A stretch of DNA of 64,000 nt from Flagellimonas algicola (lineage in GTDB: Bacteria > Bacteroidota > Bacteroidia > Flavobacteriales > Flavobacteriaceae), in contig NZ_VCNI01000006.1 in the NCBI RefSeq assembly GCF_005937185.1, positions 285 through 64,284 on the forward strand. Reading direction: 5' to 3'. Positions 12,087 to 19,104 of this stretch are shown here, piece by piece. Positions within the stretch are counted from its first letter, which is position 1. Each line of letters starts with the position of its first letter. The notes beneath the pieces were generated by a model. It had not been told where the DNA came from. It saw nothing but the letters and a program-made list of their open reading frames with translations, and ran no database searches. The position numbers and the translations under genes were made by a program.

Positions 12087-12104
12087 GTGTATGGCTTTAT
12101 ACAC
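12087..12104 (-). other. Small hairpin in the rplL-rpoB gap
   Basis: GTGTAT / ATACAC form a 6-bp stem with a 6-base loop in the 129-base space between rplL and rpoB. No T-tract follows, so it is not a terminator. In E. coli this gap contains an attenuator and an RNase III site that set the ratio of L7/L12 to RNA polymerase. A comparable role here is only an inference. Confidence 0.3.
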
Positions 12105-12177
12105 TCCTTATTAAAAGAGGCTAAGGCCTAACCATTAAAATGGAAAGACCTTAACCAAACTTGTATGGTAAAAGCTA

Positions 12178-12561
12178 TTATTTAAGCTCAACTTCTGCTC
12201 CAGCTTCTTCCAATGATTTCTTGATACCTTCTGCCTCATCTTTGGCAACACCTTCCTTAACAGCTTTAGGAGCACTGTCAACGATGTCCTTAGCATCTTT
12301 CAATCCAAGACCGGTCAACTCTTTTACAAGTTTAACAACAGCCAATTTGGAACCACCGGCAGCTGTAAGGATTACGTCAAATTCTGACTTTTCCTCAGCA
12401 GCTTCTGCGTCACCACCACCAGCGGCAGCACCACCAGCAACAGCTACTGCAGCAGCAGCAGGCTCAATACCGTATTCTTCTTTTAATATGTCGGCCAACT
12501 CGTTTACCTCTTTTACTGTTAGGTTAACCAACTGTTCTGCAAAATCTTTTAAATCTGCCAT
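12178..12561 (-). CDS. rplL: 50S ribosomal protein L7/L12
   Basis: A 127-residue acidic stalk protein of the large subunit that recruits translational GTPases. It shows the family layout: an N-terminal dimerisation helix (to ~35), an Ala/Gly-rich hinge ([16 protein letters not shown], ~36-51), and a C-terminal domain with EKSEFDVIL and [20 protein letters not shown]. It follows rplJ by 54 bases. The L10-L7/L12 gene pair order is the usual one. Confidence 0.98.
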   Translation of the reverse strand: MADLKDFAEQLVNLTVKEVNELADILKEEYGIEPAAAAVAVAGGAAAGGGDAEAAEEKSEFDVILTAAGGSKLAVVKLVKELTGLGLKDAKDIVDSAPKAVKEGVAKDEAEGIKKSLEEAGAEVELK

Positions 12562-12615
12562 TTTTCTATCGTTTAAATAAAATTTTTAAAATATACTTAG
12601 TTAATTGTGCGCGAA

Positions 12616-13134
12616 TTATTCTTTCTCAGATAAGGTCTTAAGGATACCGGCCAGTTTTCCACCACCAGATTTAAGCCCAGAAATAACATTCTTGGCTGGT
12701 GATTGCAACAATCCGATAATATCCCCAATAACTTCCTCTTTGGACTTGATATTTACAAGTGCATCAAGGTTTTCATCCCCTATATAAACGGCTTCCTCAA
12801 TGAAAGCACCTTTCAATACAGGTCTATCTGATTTTTTTCTAAAGTTCTTGATAAGTTTCGCAGGTGCATTTCCGGTTTCGGAAAACATCATGGAGGTATT
12901 TCCTTTCAATACATCGGGAAGTTCTCCAAACTCCTTATCAGAAGCTTCCATTGCTTTTGCAAGCAAGGTGTTCTTTACGACCGCAAGTTTAATGTTTGCC
13001 TTAAAACAAGCTCTTCTTAAATTAGAAGTTGTTGTGGCATCCAAACCTGAGATATCCGCCAAATAAATATTGGCATTCTCAGCTAACTGTGCAGTCAAAT
13101 CTTCGATTACGGTTGCTTTTTCTTCTCTTGTCAT
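12616..13134 (-). CDS. rplJ: 50S ribosomal protein L10
   Basis: The 172-residue base of the ribosomal stalk, which binds 23S rRNA and anchors L7/L12 dimers through its C-terminal helix. The start MTREEKATVIEDLTAQL and the core TTSNLRRACFKANIKLAVVKN fit the family. It lies 23 bases after rplA, so there is no room for a long L10 leader in front of it; any autoregulation would have to act further upstream. Confidence 0.98.
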   Translation of the reverse strand: MTREEKATVIEDLTAQLAENANIYLADISGLDATTTSNLRRACFKANIKLAVVKNTLLAKAMEASDKEFGELPDVLKGNTSMMFSETGNAPAKLIKNFRKKSDRPVLKGAFIEEAVYIGDENLDALVNIKSKEEVIGDIIGLLQSPAKNVISGLKSGGGKLAGILKTLSEKE

Positions 13135-13157
13135 CGTTATAAATATTGAACTACCAG

Positions 13158-13850
13158 TTACGAAACTGCTTTTGGATCTAATTGAACACTAGGACTCATA
13201 GTACTGGACAAGTAGATGCTCTTCATATAAACACCTTTTGCAGCAGCAGGTTTCATTTTTACCAAAGTATCTATCAATTCCTTGGCGTTACCTGCAATTT
13301 TATCAGCGGAAAAGGAAGCTTTTCCAATCGCTGCGTGTACAATTCCAGTTTTGTCTACTTTAAAATCAATTTTACCGGCCTTCACATCAGAAACAGCTTT
13401 TGCTACATCCATAGTTACAGTACCTGTCTTTGGATTGGGCATTAAACCTCTTGGTCCCAAAACTCTACCTAAAGGACCTAGTTTACCCATAACGCTTGGC
13501 ATGGTGATGATCACATCAACATCTGTCCAACCGCCTTTTATTTTATCCAAATATTCATCCAACCCGACAAAGTCAGCACCAGCCTCTTTCGCTTCTGCTT
13601 CTTTATCTGGGGTCACCAATGCTAAAACCTTTACGTCCTTACCGGTTCCATGTGGAAGAGTAACAACGCCACGTACCATTTGATTTGCCTTTCTTGGATC
13701 TACACCCAAACGAACTGCAAGGTCAATGGAAGCGTCAAACTTTACATTGGTTATTTCTTTTACTAAAGCTGATGCCTCTTCCAAAGAATAGAGCTTGTTC
13801 TTGTCTATTTTGGCATGGGCCTCTTTCTGCTTTTTAGTCAATCTTGCCAT
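13158..13850 (-). CDS. rplA: 50S ribosomal protein L1
   Basis: A 230-residue protein of the mobile L1 stalk near the E site; in many bacteria it represses the L11-L1 operon. Recognisable parts are [43 protein letters not shown] and the C-terminal [18 protein letters not shown]. It follows rplK by 20 bases. Confidence 0.98.
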   Translation of the reverse strand: MARLTKKQKEAHAKIDKNKLYSLEEASALVKEITNVKFDASIDLAVRLGVDPRKANQMVRGVVTLPHGTGKDVKVLALVTPDKEAEAKEAGADFVGLDEYLDKIKGGWTDVDVIITMPSVMGKLGPLGRVLGPRGLMPNPKTGTVTMDVAKAVSDVKAGKIDFKVDKTGIVHAAIGKASFSADKIAGNAKELIDTLVKMKPAAAKGVYMKSIYLSSTMSPSVQLDPKAVS

Positions 13851-13870
13851 TATTAAATTGCTTTAAGATT

Positions 13871-14308
13871 TTAAAAAGGTCTTTTTCCAGATACTTTTAG
13901 GCCCATAGATCTTGCAGTACCTGCAACCATACTCATTGCAGACTCTACGGTAAAGGCATTCAAATCGACCATTTTGTCTTCAGCGATTGTCTTTACTTGA
14001 TCCCAGGATACACTACCTGATTTAACCCTGTTAGGTTCGCCAGATCCTTTTTTAATCTTAGCTGCTTCCAACAATTGAACTGCCGCGGGTGGTGTTTTTA
14101 CAACAAACTCGAAAGATTTGTCTTTGTAAACGGTGATAACAACAGGTAAAACTTTACCTGGTTTGTCCTGTGTACGTGCATTAAACTGCTTACAGAACTC
14201 CATGATGTTAACACCAGCAGCACCTAAGGCGGGTCCAACCGGTGGCGATGGATTCGCAGCACCTCCCCTAACTTGTAATTTAACTACCTTATCTACTTCT
14301 TTTGCCAT
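13871..14308 (-). CDS. rplK: 50S ribosomal protein L11
   Basis: A 145-residue protein of the GTPase-associated centre. The Pro-rich N-terminus [19 protein letters not shown] and the C-terminal rRNA-binding domain ([11 protein letters not shown]) are clear. It is preceded by a 148-base gap after nusG that contains a 10-bp inverted repeat. Confidence 0.98.
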   Translation of the reverse strand: MAKEVDKVVKLQVRGGAANPSPPVGPALGAAGVNIMEFCKQFNARTQDKPGKVLPVVITVYKDKSFEFVVKTPPAAVQLLEAAKIKKGSGEPNRVKSGSVSWDQVKTIAEDKMVDLNAFTVESAMSMVAGTARSMGLKVSGKRPF

Positions 14309-14406
14309 TGTTTTTAATTAAAATGAAAGCGTGTTAATTGGAAGCAACACAACTTTATATATGTAACAGCTCTATTTATTTTTGAGAGTCAAAACTTTTA
14401 GAAGCG

Positions 14407-14458
14407 AGATTCAAGACTGCTCACTGTCCTGTATCTTGGTTCCATTTATCTTGAATCT
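14407..14458. repeat. 10-bp inverted repeat after nusG
   Basis: AGATTCAAGA (14407-14416) and TCTTGAATCT (14449-14458) are perfect complements 32 bases apart. One arm overlaps the nusG stop codon. No T-tract follows on the minus strand, so a terminator is unlikely. It lies in the leader of rplK-rplA and could be an RNA structure (processing site or r-protein target), or a decayed mobile palindrome. Function unknown. Confidence 0.5.
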
Positions 14459-15008
14459 ATACTTTTTCTACTTGCATATAGCTCAACTCCAATGGTGTTT
14501 TTCTTCCGAAAATTTTCACCATCACCTCAAGCTTACGTTTCTCTTCATTGATTTTTTCAACAGTTCCATTGAAACCATTGAAAGGACCATCAATTACTTT
14601 GATAGTTTCACCCAAAACGAAAGGTATGGCCACATTGTCTGTATTAACAGCCAACTCATCCACTTTTCCGAGCATTCGGTTTACCTCTGCCTTTCTTAGT
14701 GGAACCGGATCTCCGCCTTTGGTTTCTCCCAAAAAGCCAATTACGTTGGTAATGGAGCGAATGATGTGAACCATTTCCCCACCCAAATTGGCCTTGATCA
14801 TGATATATCCAGGAAAGTAAACCCTTTCTTTGTTGATTTTTTTCCCGTTACGGATCTGTACAACCTTTTCGGTAGGCACAAGAACTTCTTCCAAGTAATC
14901 ACCAAAACCATTACGCTCCACTTCACTTTCAATGTAGCCTTTGATTTTGTTCTCTTGACCGCTAACAGCCCTTACCACATACCATTTTTTCTCCAGAACC
15001 TCAGACAT
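14457..15008 (-). CDS. nusG: Transcription termination/antitermination factor NusG
   Basis: A 183-residue protein that binds the RNA polymerase clamp and couples it to Rho or the ribosome. The NGN domain starts KKWYVVRAVSGQENKIKGYI, and the KOW motif is near the C-terminus (VIDGPFNGFNGTVEKI). The ATG at 15008 is preferred over the TTG at 15014 that directly follows the secE stop codon. The secE-nusG order is conserved in bacteria. Confidence 0.97.
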   Translation of the reverse strand: MSEVLEKKWYVVRAVSGQENKIKGYIESEVERNGFGDYLEEVLVPTEKVVQIRNGKKINKERVYFPGYIMIKANLGGEMVHIIRSITNVIGFLGETKGGDPVPLRKAEVNRMLGKVDELAVNTDNVAIPFVLGETIKVIDGPFNGFNGTVEKINEEKRKLEVMVKIFGRKTPLELSYMQVEKV

Positions 15009-15014
15009 ACCCAA

Positions 15015-15203
15015 CTATCCTATTATGTTATCAAAATACAAACGGATCAACTTACTGAACAGGGAATCCACTCCCCAGGTGGCCAATGCAAACAAGATTG
15101 AAAAAACAGCCACAATTACCATTAGATTGGATGCTTTTTCCCTGTCTAACCACGTAACGTTACTCTTTAATTCTTCAAAAGATTCCTTAATGTAAGTGAA
15201 CAT
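15015..15203 (-). CDS. secE: Preprotein translocase subunit SecE
   Basis: A 62-residue protein with one membrane span (about residues 27-48, LMVIVAVFSILFALATWGVD) preceded by the amphipathic segment FEELKSNVTWLDREKA typical of SecE. It stabilises SecY in the Sec channel. It sits between tRNA-Trp and nusG, six bases before nusG. Confidence 0.96.
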   Translation of the reverse strand: MFTYIKESFEELKSNVTWLDREKASNLMVIVAVFSILFALATWGVDSLFSKLIRLYFDNIIG

Positions 15204-15288
15204 AGTGTATTTGTATTTTCTAACATGCTCCGATTTTCCCTACCAAATCAGAAAACCTTTGTTTCACATGTTTTGTCTATTCTCTCTG

Positions 15289-15361
15289 CACGGGAGGAGA
15301 GACTCGAACTCCCGACACCTGGTTTTGGAGACCAGTGCTCTACCAACTGAGCTACACCCGT
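15289..15361 (-). tRNA. tRNA-Trp (CCA)
   Basis: A cloverleaf of 73 bases with anticodon loop CTCCAAA (anticodon CCA) closed by CTGGT/ACCAG, and T-arm GGGAG TTCGAGT CTCTC. The acceptor stem ACGGGTG / CTCCCGT contains one T-T mismatch. CCA is not encoded. It lies between tuf and secE in the same orientation, a position known from many bacteria. Confidence 0.95.
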
Positions 15362-15370
15362 TTATATTTA

Positions 15371-15410
15371 CACTGAAAGGTATCCCGATTTATCGGGACA
15401 CCCTTTAGTG
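15371..15410. repeat. Long imperfect palindrome between tuf and tRNA-Trp
   Basis: A 40-base near-palindrome with core TCCCGATTTATCGGGA and outer arms CACT-AAAGG / CCCTTTAGTG. No T-run follows on the minus strand, so it is more likely an RNA processing hairpin or a dispersed palindrome than a terminator. It belongs to a different sequence class from the GTCA...TC palindromes. Confidence 0.65.
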
Positions 15411-15431
15411 CAATATTTATTGTAAAATGAT

Positions 15432-16619
15432 TTAATCTAGGATCTCAGTAACCTGACCGGCTCCAACAGTTCTACCACCTTCACGGATAGCAAAACGTAG
15501 ACCTACGCTCAATGCGATTGGCTGAATCAAATCAACATTGATTGTCAAGTTATCACCAGGCATAACCATTTCAACTCCATCAGGAAGACCAATGTTTCCT
15601 GTTACGTCAGTAGTTCTTACGTAGAACTGCGGACGGTAGTTGTTGTGGAATGGCGTGTGACGACCACCTTCTTCTTTTTTAAGGATATAAACCTCAGCTT
15701 TGAATTTAGCGTGTGGCTTAACGGAACCTGGCTTACAGATTACCATACCTCTTTTGATATCGGATTTTTCAATACCTCTCAAAAGGATACCTACGTTATC
15801 ACCAGCTTCACCTCTATCCAAAATCTTACGGAACATCTCAACACCAGTAATTGTAGAAGCTAATTTCTCAGCACCCATACCAATGATATCAACAGCATCA
15901 CCTGTATTGGCAACACCAGTTTCGATACGTCCTGTAGCAACAGTACCACGACCAGTAATGGTGAATACATCTTCAACAGGCATCAAGAAATCTTTATCAA
16001 CATCCCTTTTAGGAAGCTCGATCCACTCATCAACAGCAGCCATCAACTCCATAACAGTATCTACCCATTTTTGCTCACCGTTAAGTGCACCAAGGGCAGA
16101 ACCAGAGATAACAGGTCCGTTGTCACCATCATATTCGTAGAAAGAAAGCAATTCTCTTACTTCCATTTCAACAAGTTCCAAAAGCTCTTCATCATCAACC
16201 ATGTCAACTTTGTTCAAGAAAACAACGATTCTTGGAATACCAACCTGACGTCCTAGAAGGATGTGCTCACGAGTTTGTGGCATAGGTCCATCAGTTGCAG
16301 CTACAACCAAGATGGCACCGTCCATTTGAGCAGCACCAGTAACCATGTTCTTTACGTAATCCGCGTGACCTGGACAGTCAACGTGTGCGTAGTGACGGTT
16401 TTCTGTTTGATACTCTACGTGAGACGTGTTGATGGTAATACCCCTTTCTTTTTCTTCAGGAGCATTATCAATAGAATCAAAGCTTCTAAGCTCTGACAAG
16501 CCCGCATTAGCCAATACGGTAGTAATAGCAGCGGTCAACGTAGTTTTTCCGTGATCCACGTGGCCAATAGTACCAATATTTAAGTGCGGTTTGGAACGAT
16601 CAAAAGTTTCCTTTGCCAT
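15432..16619 (-). CDS. tuf: Elongation factor Tu
   Basis: The 395-residue GTPase that delivers aminoacyl-tRNA to the ribosome. It has the P-loop GHVDHGKT (19-26), the effector region [28 protein letters not shown], and the domain II/III signatures [11 protein letters not shown] and GGRHTPF. It stands between the tRNA cluster and tRNA-Trp-secE-nusG. The 3' fragment of tRNA-Thr at 16662-16689 is 43 bases upstream of its start. Confidence 0.99.
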   Translation of the reverse strand: MAKETFDRSKPHLNIGTIGHVDHGKTTLTAAITTVLANAGLSELRSFDSIDNAPEEKERGITINTSHVEYQTENRHYAHVDCPGHADYVKNMVTGAAQMDGAILVVAATDGPMPQTREHILLGRQVGIPRIVVFLNKVDMVDDEELLELVEMEVRELLSFYEYDGDNGPVISGSALGALNGEQKWVDTVMELMAAVDEWIELPKRDVDKDFLMPVEDVFTITGRGTVATGRIETGVANTGDAVDIIGMGAEKLASTITGVEMFRKILDRGEAGDNVGILLRGIEKSDIKRGMVICKPGSVKPHAKFKAEVYILKKEEGGRHTPFHNNYRPQFYVRTTDVTGNIGLPDGVEMVMPGDNLTINVDLIQPIALSVGLRFAIREGGRTVGAGQVTEILD

Positions 16620-16661
16620 TTTAAATAATTTTAATCTTAGTTTATATTAGTGTACAAATCG

Positions 16662-16710
16662 TTTTGAGCCAATGACGGGATTTGAACCCCCCGAAACAAG
16701 TTCGGGACAG
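16662..16710 (-). pseudogene. Duplicated tRNA-Thr 3' end joined to a REP-like palindrome
   Basis: Bases 16662-16689 repeat exactly the last part (T-arm and acceptor 3' strand plus following bases) of tRNA-Thr(GGT) found at 16779-16806, a 28-base direct repeat 117 bases apart. Where the rest of a tRNA should follow, the sequence switches to a palindrome CCCGAAACAAGTTCGGGACAG (16690-16710, with 20 bases spanned by its core), a single copy of the ACTTGTTT-loop REP-like class. It looks like a partial tRNA copy left by recombination or insertion at the tRNA 3' end. It cannot form a tRNA. Confidence 0.75.
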
Positions 16711-16783
16711 GCGCGACCTTTAGGTCACTTCCCTGGGTGGAACCAAAACAATTTGGCCTCACCAATAGCATTTCAATTTTTTG

Positions 16784-16855
16784 AGCCAATGACGGGATTT
16801 GAACCCGTGACCTCTTCCTTACCAAGGAAACGCTCTACCCCTGAGCTACACCGGC
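16784..16855 (-). tRNA. tRNA-Thr (GGT)
   Basis: A 72-base cloverleaf: acceptor GCCGGTG / CATTGGC, anticodon loop TTGGTAA (anticodon GGT) in stem TTTCC/GGAAG, T-arm ACGGG TTCAAAT CCCGT. CCA is not encoded. Its 3' end is duplicated downstream at 16662-16689. Confidence 0.95.
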
Positions 16856-16901
16856 GTAAAGTGTTGAATCAACTACCTTTAAAACCTCTTTAAAGGAAGA
16901 G

Positions 16902-16947
16902 ATTCCTGCTTTCACTTCGACTAGGCTCAGTTTAAGTGCAGGAATGA
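16902..16947 (-). repeat. Solitary REP-like palindrome between tRNA genes
   Basis: On the minus strand it starts GTCATTCCTGC and ends GCAGGAATC, with an 8-bp outer stem (ATTCCTGC/GCAGGAAT) and a longer inner segment containing CTGAGCCTAGTCGAAG. It lies seven bases from the 3' end of tRNA-Gly. Same GTCA...TC ends as the copies in the trp operon, but the inner arm is longer. Confidence 0.7.
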
Positions 16948-16953
16948 CTTTAG

Positions 16954-17026
16954 AGCGGGAGACCGGGTTCGAACCGGCGACATTCAGCTTGGAAGGCTGA
17001 CGCTCTACCAACTGAGCTACTCCCGC
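16954..17026 (-). tRNA. tRNA-Gly (TCC)
   Basis: A 73-base cloverleaf: acceptor GCGGGAG / CTCCCGC, anticodon loop CTTCCAA (anticodon TCC) in stem TCAGC/GCTGA, T-arm GCCGG TTCGAAC CCGGT. CCA is not encoded. Confidence 0.96.
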
Positions 17027-17218
17027 ATTCTTTTTTGGATTTAAAATCCAATGGTGTTCAATATTTCAAAACCTAATTCCAATAGATCACATCGGAATTG
17101 AACTTATTGGATTCACTCACTTTGTTCGTGCATCCCTTTCAGGTGACCCTGAACTTCAAACTTTCATTTACATTCTTACAAAAGTAAACTTTTGACAAAT
17201 GCCCCCTCAAGTTTGTAG

Positions 17219-17301
17219 TGGGGAGAGCAGGATTCGAACCTGCGAAGGTGAAAACCAACAGATTTACAGTCTGTCCTCGTTGGCCGCTTGAGTATCTCCC
17301 C
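17219..17301 (-). tRNA. tRNA-Tyr (GTA)
   Basis: An 83-base class II tRNA with a long variable arm: acceptor GGGGAGA / TCTCCCC, anticodon loop CTGTAAA (anticodon GTA) in stem ACAGA/TCTGT, T-arm GCAGG TTCGAAT CCTGC. CCA is not encoded. Confidence 0.96.
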
Positions 17302-17323
17302 GCCTTATTTTCAATATGTTACG

Positions 17324-17397
17324 AGCCGATGGAGGGACTCGAACCCACGACCTGCTGATTACAAATCAGCTGCTCTAGCCAGCTGAGCTACATCGGC
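17324..17397 (-). tRNA. tRNA-Thr (TGT)
   Basis: A 74-base cloverleaf: acceptor GCCGATG / CATCGGC, anticodon loop TTTGTAA (anticodon TGT) in stem GCTGA/TCAGC, T-arm CGTGG GTTCGAG TCCC. It is the first gene of the tRNA-tuf block; the hpf terminator lies just upstream. Confidence 0.95.
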
Positions 17398-17417
17398 TTT
17401 TTAGAGCCTTTTTTACA

Positions 17418-17447
17418 TAAAAAAAGTCCGCTATTTCTAACGGACTG
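17418..17447 (-). terminator. Terminator after hpf
   Basis: On the minus strand AGTCCG ... CGGACT (17441-17446 with 17425-17430) is followed by an uninterrupted run of T. It separates hpf from the tRNA cluster downstream. Confidence 0.8.
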
Positions 17448-17498
17448 CAAATGTATATATTTATTTTTTTAATCAAAATAAATTTACAAAAATTTTCA

Positions 17499-17801
17499 TC
17501 AAGCTTTTGCCCTCATTTTTTCTTTCTTTTTTACCAATTGTCGTTCCAAGGAACTACAGGCAGAATCGACAGCTTCCTCAAAAGATTTGCACTGCTTTTT
17601 CACAATAATTTTATCCCGGGGCACCAACAACTTGATCTCCACTATCTTATTTTCCTTTGCGCTTGTATTTTCCACTTTTAAATACACATCGGAACCTATT
17701 ACCTTATCATAAAAAACATCCAGCTTATCCATTCGTTTTTGAATGAAATCCAACAGCTTGGCATCCGCGTCAAAATTTACCGATTGTGCATTTACTTTCA
17801 T
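17499..17801 (-). CDS. hpf: Ribosome hibernation-promoting factor (HPF/RaiA family)
   Basis: A 100-residue short-form HPF/YfiA protein, which binds the decoding centre and inactivates ribosomes in stationary phase. Start MKVNAQSVNFDADAKLLDFI and the basic C-terminal helix (LERQLVKKKEKMRAKA) fit the family. It follows xerC on the same strand across 57 bases that contain a GTTGCC/GGCAAC hairpin (17819-17833), and ends at a terminator. The short form lacks the dimerisation domain of long HPF. Confidence 0.9.
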   Translation of the reverse strand: MKVNAQSVNFDADAKLLDFIQKRMDKLDVFYDKVIGSDVYLKVENTSAKENKIVEIKLLVPRDKIIVKKQCKSFEEAVDSACSSLERQLVKKKEKMRAKA

Positions 17802-17858
17802 AAGATTTAGTTTTTAGTGTTGCCCGGGGCAACTTGGTTAAACATTTCAAGAAATCCA

Positions 17859-18749
17859 CTATTTCTTGTTTCTGGGATGGGCGTTCAAGTGAACTTTTTT
17901 GAGCTCGGCGATACTATTGTGTGTGTACACTTGCGTAGACGCCAAACTGGAATGCCCCAATAATTCCTTAACGGAATTTAAATCCGCACCCCTATTTAGC
18001 AAGTGGGTTGCAAAGGTGTGCCTAAGTATATGGGGGCTCTTTTTCACCTTAGGGGATACCAAACTAAAATACTTATTTATGGTACGATAAACAAGTGTTT
18101 CATAAATTTTAAGACCCGCCTTTGTCAAAAAGAGGTTGGTAGTATCTGTAATGGAATTAAGCTGGCTACGCATTGCCAAATAGTCGCGAAGCATCTGCAC
18201 AGTGGCTGGTAAAAGTGGCAACAATCTTTCTTTATTTCTTTTACCCAGTACTTTAAGGGTTTGGCTGGTTGGATTAAAATCTGCACACTTTAGATTGACC
18301 AGCTCTGCCCTTCGGACACCCGTGGCATACAGCAATTCAATGATCAGTTTGTCCCTTACTCCTTCAAAATCATCTTCAAAAGGAATTTCCAACAATATCT
18401 TCTCCATTTCCTGCTCGGAAAACGGCACCTCCACCTTTTTGTTGGTCTTGAGCGCCCTATGTTTAACCAAGGGAGAGACATTAAGCCGTTCAATCTTTTG
18501 TAGAAATCTGTAGTAGGCCCTTAAAGATGAAATCTTTCTATTTACGGTGCGATTGGAAATTCCATTGCCCACTAGGTCCACAATCCAACTTCTGATCATA
18601 GTATACTCTACATCATCAATGGAGTCCAATTCATAGGTAGTCGTGCAAAACCCCGTAAACTCCAAAATGTCCTTTTGATAGGCAGTAATGGTATGCTCTG
18701 AGTAATTTTTCTCAAGCCTTAAATATGATATAAAAGCAGACAGCTCCAT
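17859..18749 (-). CDS. xerC: Tyrosine recombinase XerC/XerD family
   Basis: A 296-residue site-specific recombinase that resolves chromosome dimers at dif. It has an N-terminal SAM-like core-binding domain (to ~90) and a catalytic domain with R146 (ATGVRRAEL), K170 (LGKRNKER), H240 and R243 (HILRHTFATHL), H266 (LGHSS) and nucleophile Y275 (TQVYTH). All six catalytic residues are present. The length and the position among housekeeping genes argue for the chromosomal Xer enzyme rather than a phage integrase. XerC versus XerD cannot be decided from sequence alone here. Confidence 0.92.
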   Translation of the reverse strand: MELSAFISYLRLEKNYSEHTITAYQKDILEFTGFCTTTYELDSIDDVEYTMIRSWIVDLVGNGISNRTVNRKISSLRAYYRFLQKIERLNVSPLVKHRALKTNKKVEVPFSEQEMEKILLEIPFEDDFEGVRDKLIIELLYATGVRRAELVNLKCADFNPTSQTLKVLGKRNKERLLPLLPATVQMLRDYLAMRSQLNSITDTTNLFLTKAGLKIYETLVYRTINKYFSLVSPKVKKSPHILRHTFATHLLNRGADLNSVKELLGHSSLASTQVYTHNSIAELKKVHLNAHPRNKK

Positions 18750-18775
18750 AAACCAAAGTTACCCAAAGCAATCAC

Positions 18776-18822
18776 ATTTAAAAACAAAAATCCCGTTACA
18801 AAGCATTGTAACGGGATTCTTA
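18776..18822 (-). terminator. Terminator after rpsU
   Basis: A 13-bp perfect stem AATCCCGTTACAA / TTGTAACGGGATT (18790-18802 with 18807-18819) and loop AGCA, followed on the minus strand by TTTTGTTTTT. It makes rpsU monocistronic. Confidence 0.9.
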
Positions 18823-18841
18823 ACTGTTTCGGAATGAGATT

Positions 18842-19036
18842 CTAGATTTCCTCTTGATCTCTTAGTCCTTGTATATATTGAGCTTTTTGAATTTCGGCTC
18901 TACGTTTTACAGAAGGCTTTGTAAATTGCTGTCTTTTACGCAATTGACGCATGGTACCTGTCTTATCAAACTTACGCTTGAAACGCTTTAAAGCTCTATC
19001 GATGTTTTCTCCTTCTTTTACTGGTATAATTAACAT
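18842..19036 (-). CDS. rpsU: 30S ribosomal protein S21
   Basis: A 64-residue basic protein (MLIIPVKEGENIDRALKRFK; KTGTMRQLRKRQQF). In Flavobacterium johnsoniae bS21 helps hide the 16S anti-Shine-Dalgarno tail, which explains why Bacteroidota genes mostly lack SD sequences; its own gene keeps a strong SD. The same is seen here (19046-19054). It has its own promoter and terminator. Confidence 0.97.
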   Translation of the reverse strand: MLIIPVKEGENIDRALKRFKRKFDKTGTMRQLRKRQQFTKPSVKRRAEIQKAQYIQGLRDQEEI

Positions 19037-19045
19037 GGGCTACAA

Positions 19046-19054
19046 CCTCCTCTC
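19046..19054 (-). promoter_or_regulatory. Strong Shine-Dalgarno sequence of rpsU
   Basis: GAGAGGAGG on the minus strand, nine bases before the ATG, fully complementary to the 3' end of 16S rRNA over AGGAGGT. It is exceptional for this genome: the starts of neighbouring genes have no such purine tract. This fits the known idea that bS21 level is autoregulated through SD use when bS21 is missing from ribosomes. Confidence 0.85.
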
Positions 19055-19071
19055 TTTTAGATTTTGGAGTG

Positions 19072-19104
19072 CAAATATACTGCTAATAAATAGAATTGAA
19101 CAAA
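19072..19104 (-). promoter_or_regulatory. Promoter of rpsU
   Basis: TTTG (19104-19101) and TATATTTG (19079-19072) on the minus strand, 21 bases apart, match the Bacteroidota -33/-7 consensus TTTG and TAnnTTTG. The expected start lies about 30 bases before the rpsU ATG, leaving room for the SD. Confidence 0.7.

Noticed and set aside
15371-15410. Terminator of tuf
   Set aside because: The hairpin is strong but lacks a T-tract on the minus strand, and tRNA-Trp-secE-nusG continue in the same direction.
16637-16825. 62-codon minus-strand frame over the tRNA-Thr gene
   Set aside because: It translates the tRNA 3' end twice (VQIPSLAQ), which is explained by the duplicated tRNA segment.
17035-17160. 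Possible further palindrome copies in the tRNA-Gly/tRNA-Tyr gap
   Set aside because: TTGGATTTAAAATCCAA and a short CAGGTGACCCTGAACTT resemble the mobile class only in part; ends and stem are not complete enough to call.
17859-18749. Phage or island integrase
   Set aside because: Length, all six catalytic residues and housekeeping neighbours fit the chromosomal Xer recombinase; no phage genes or attachment site are nearby.
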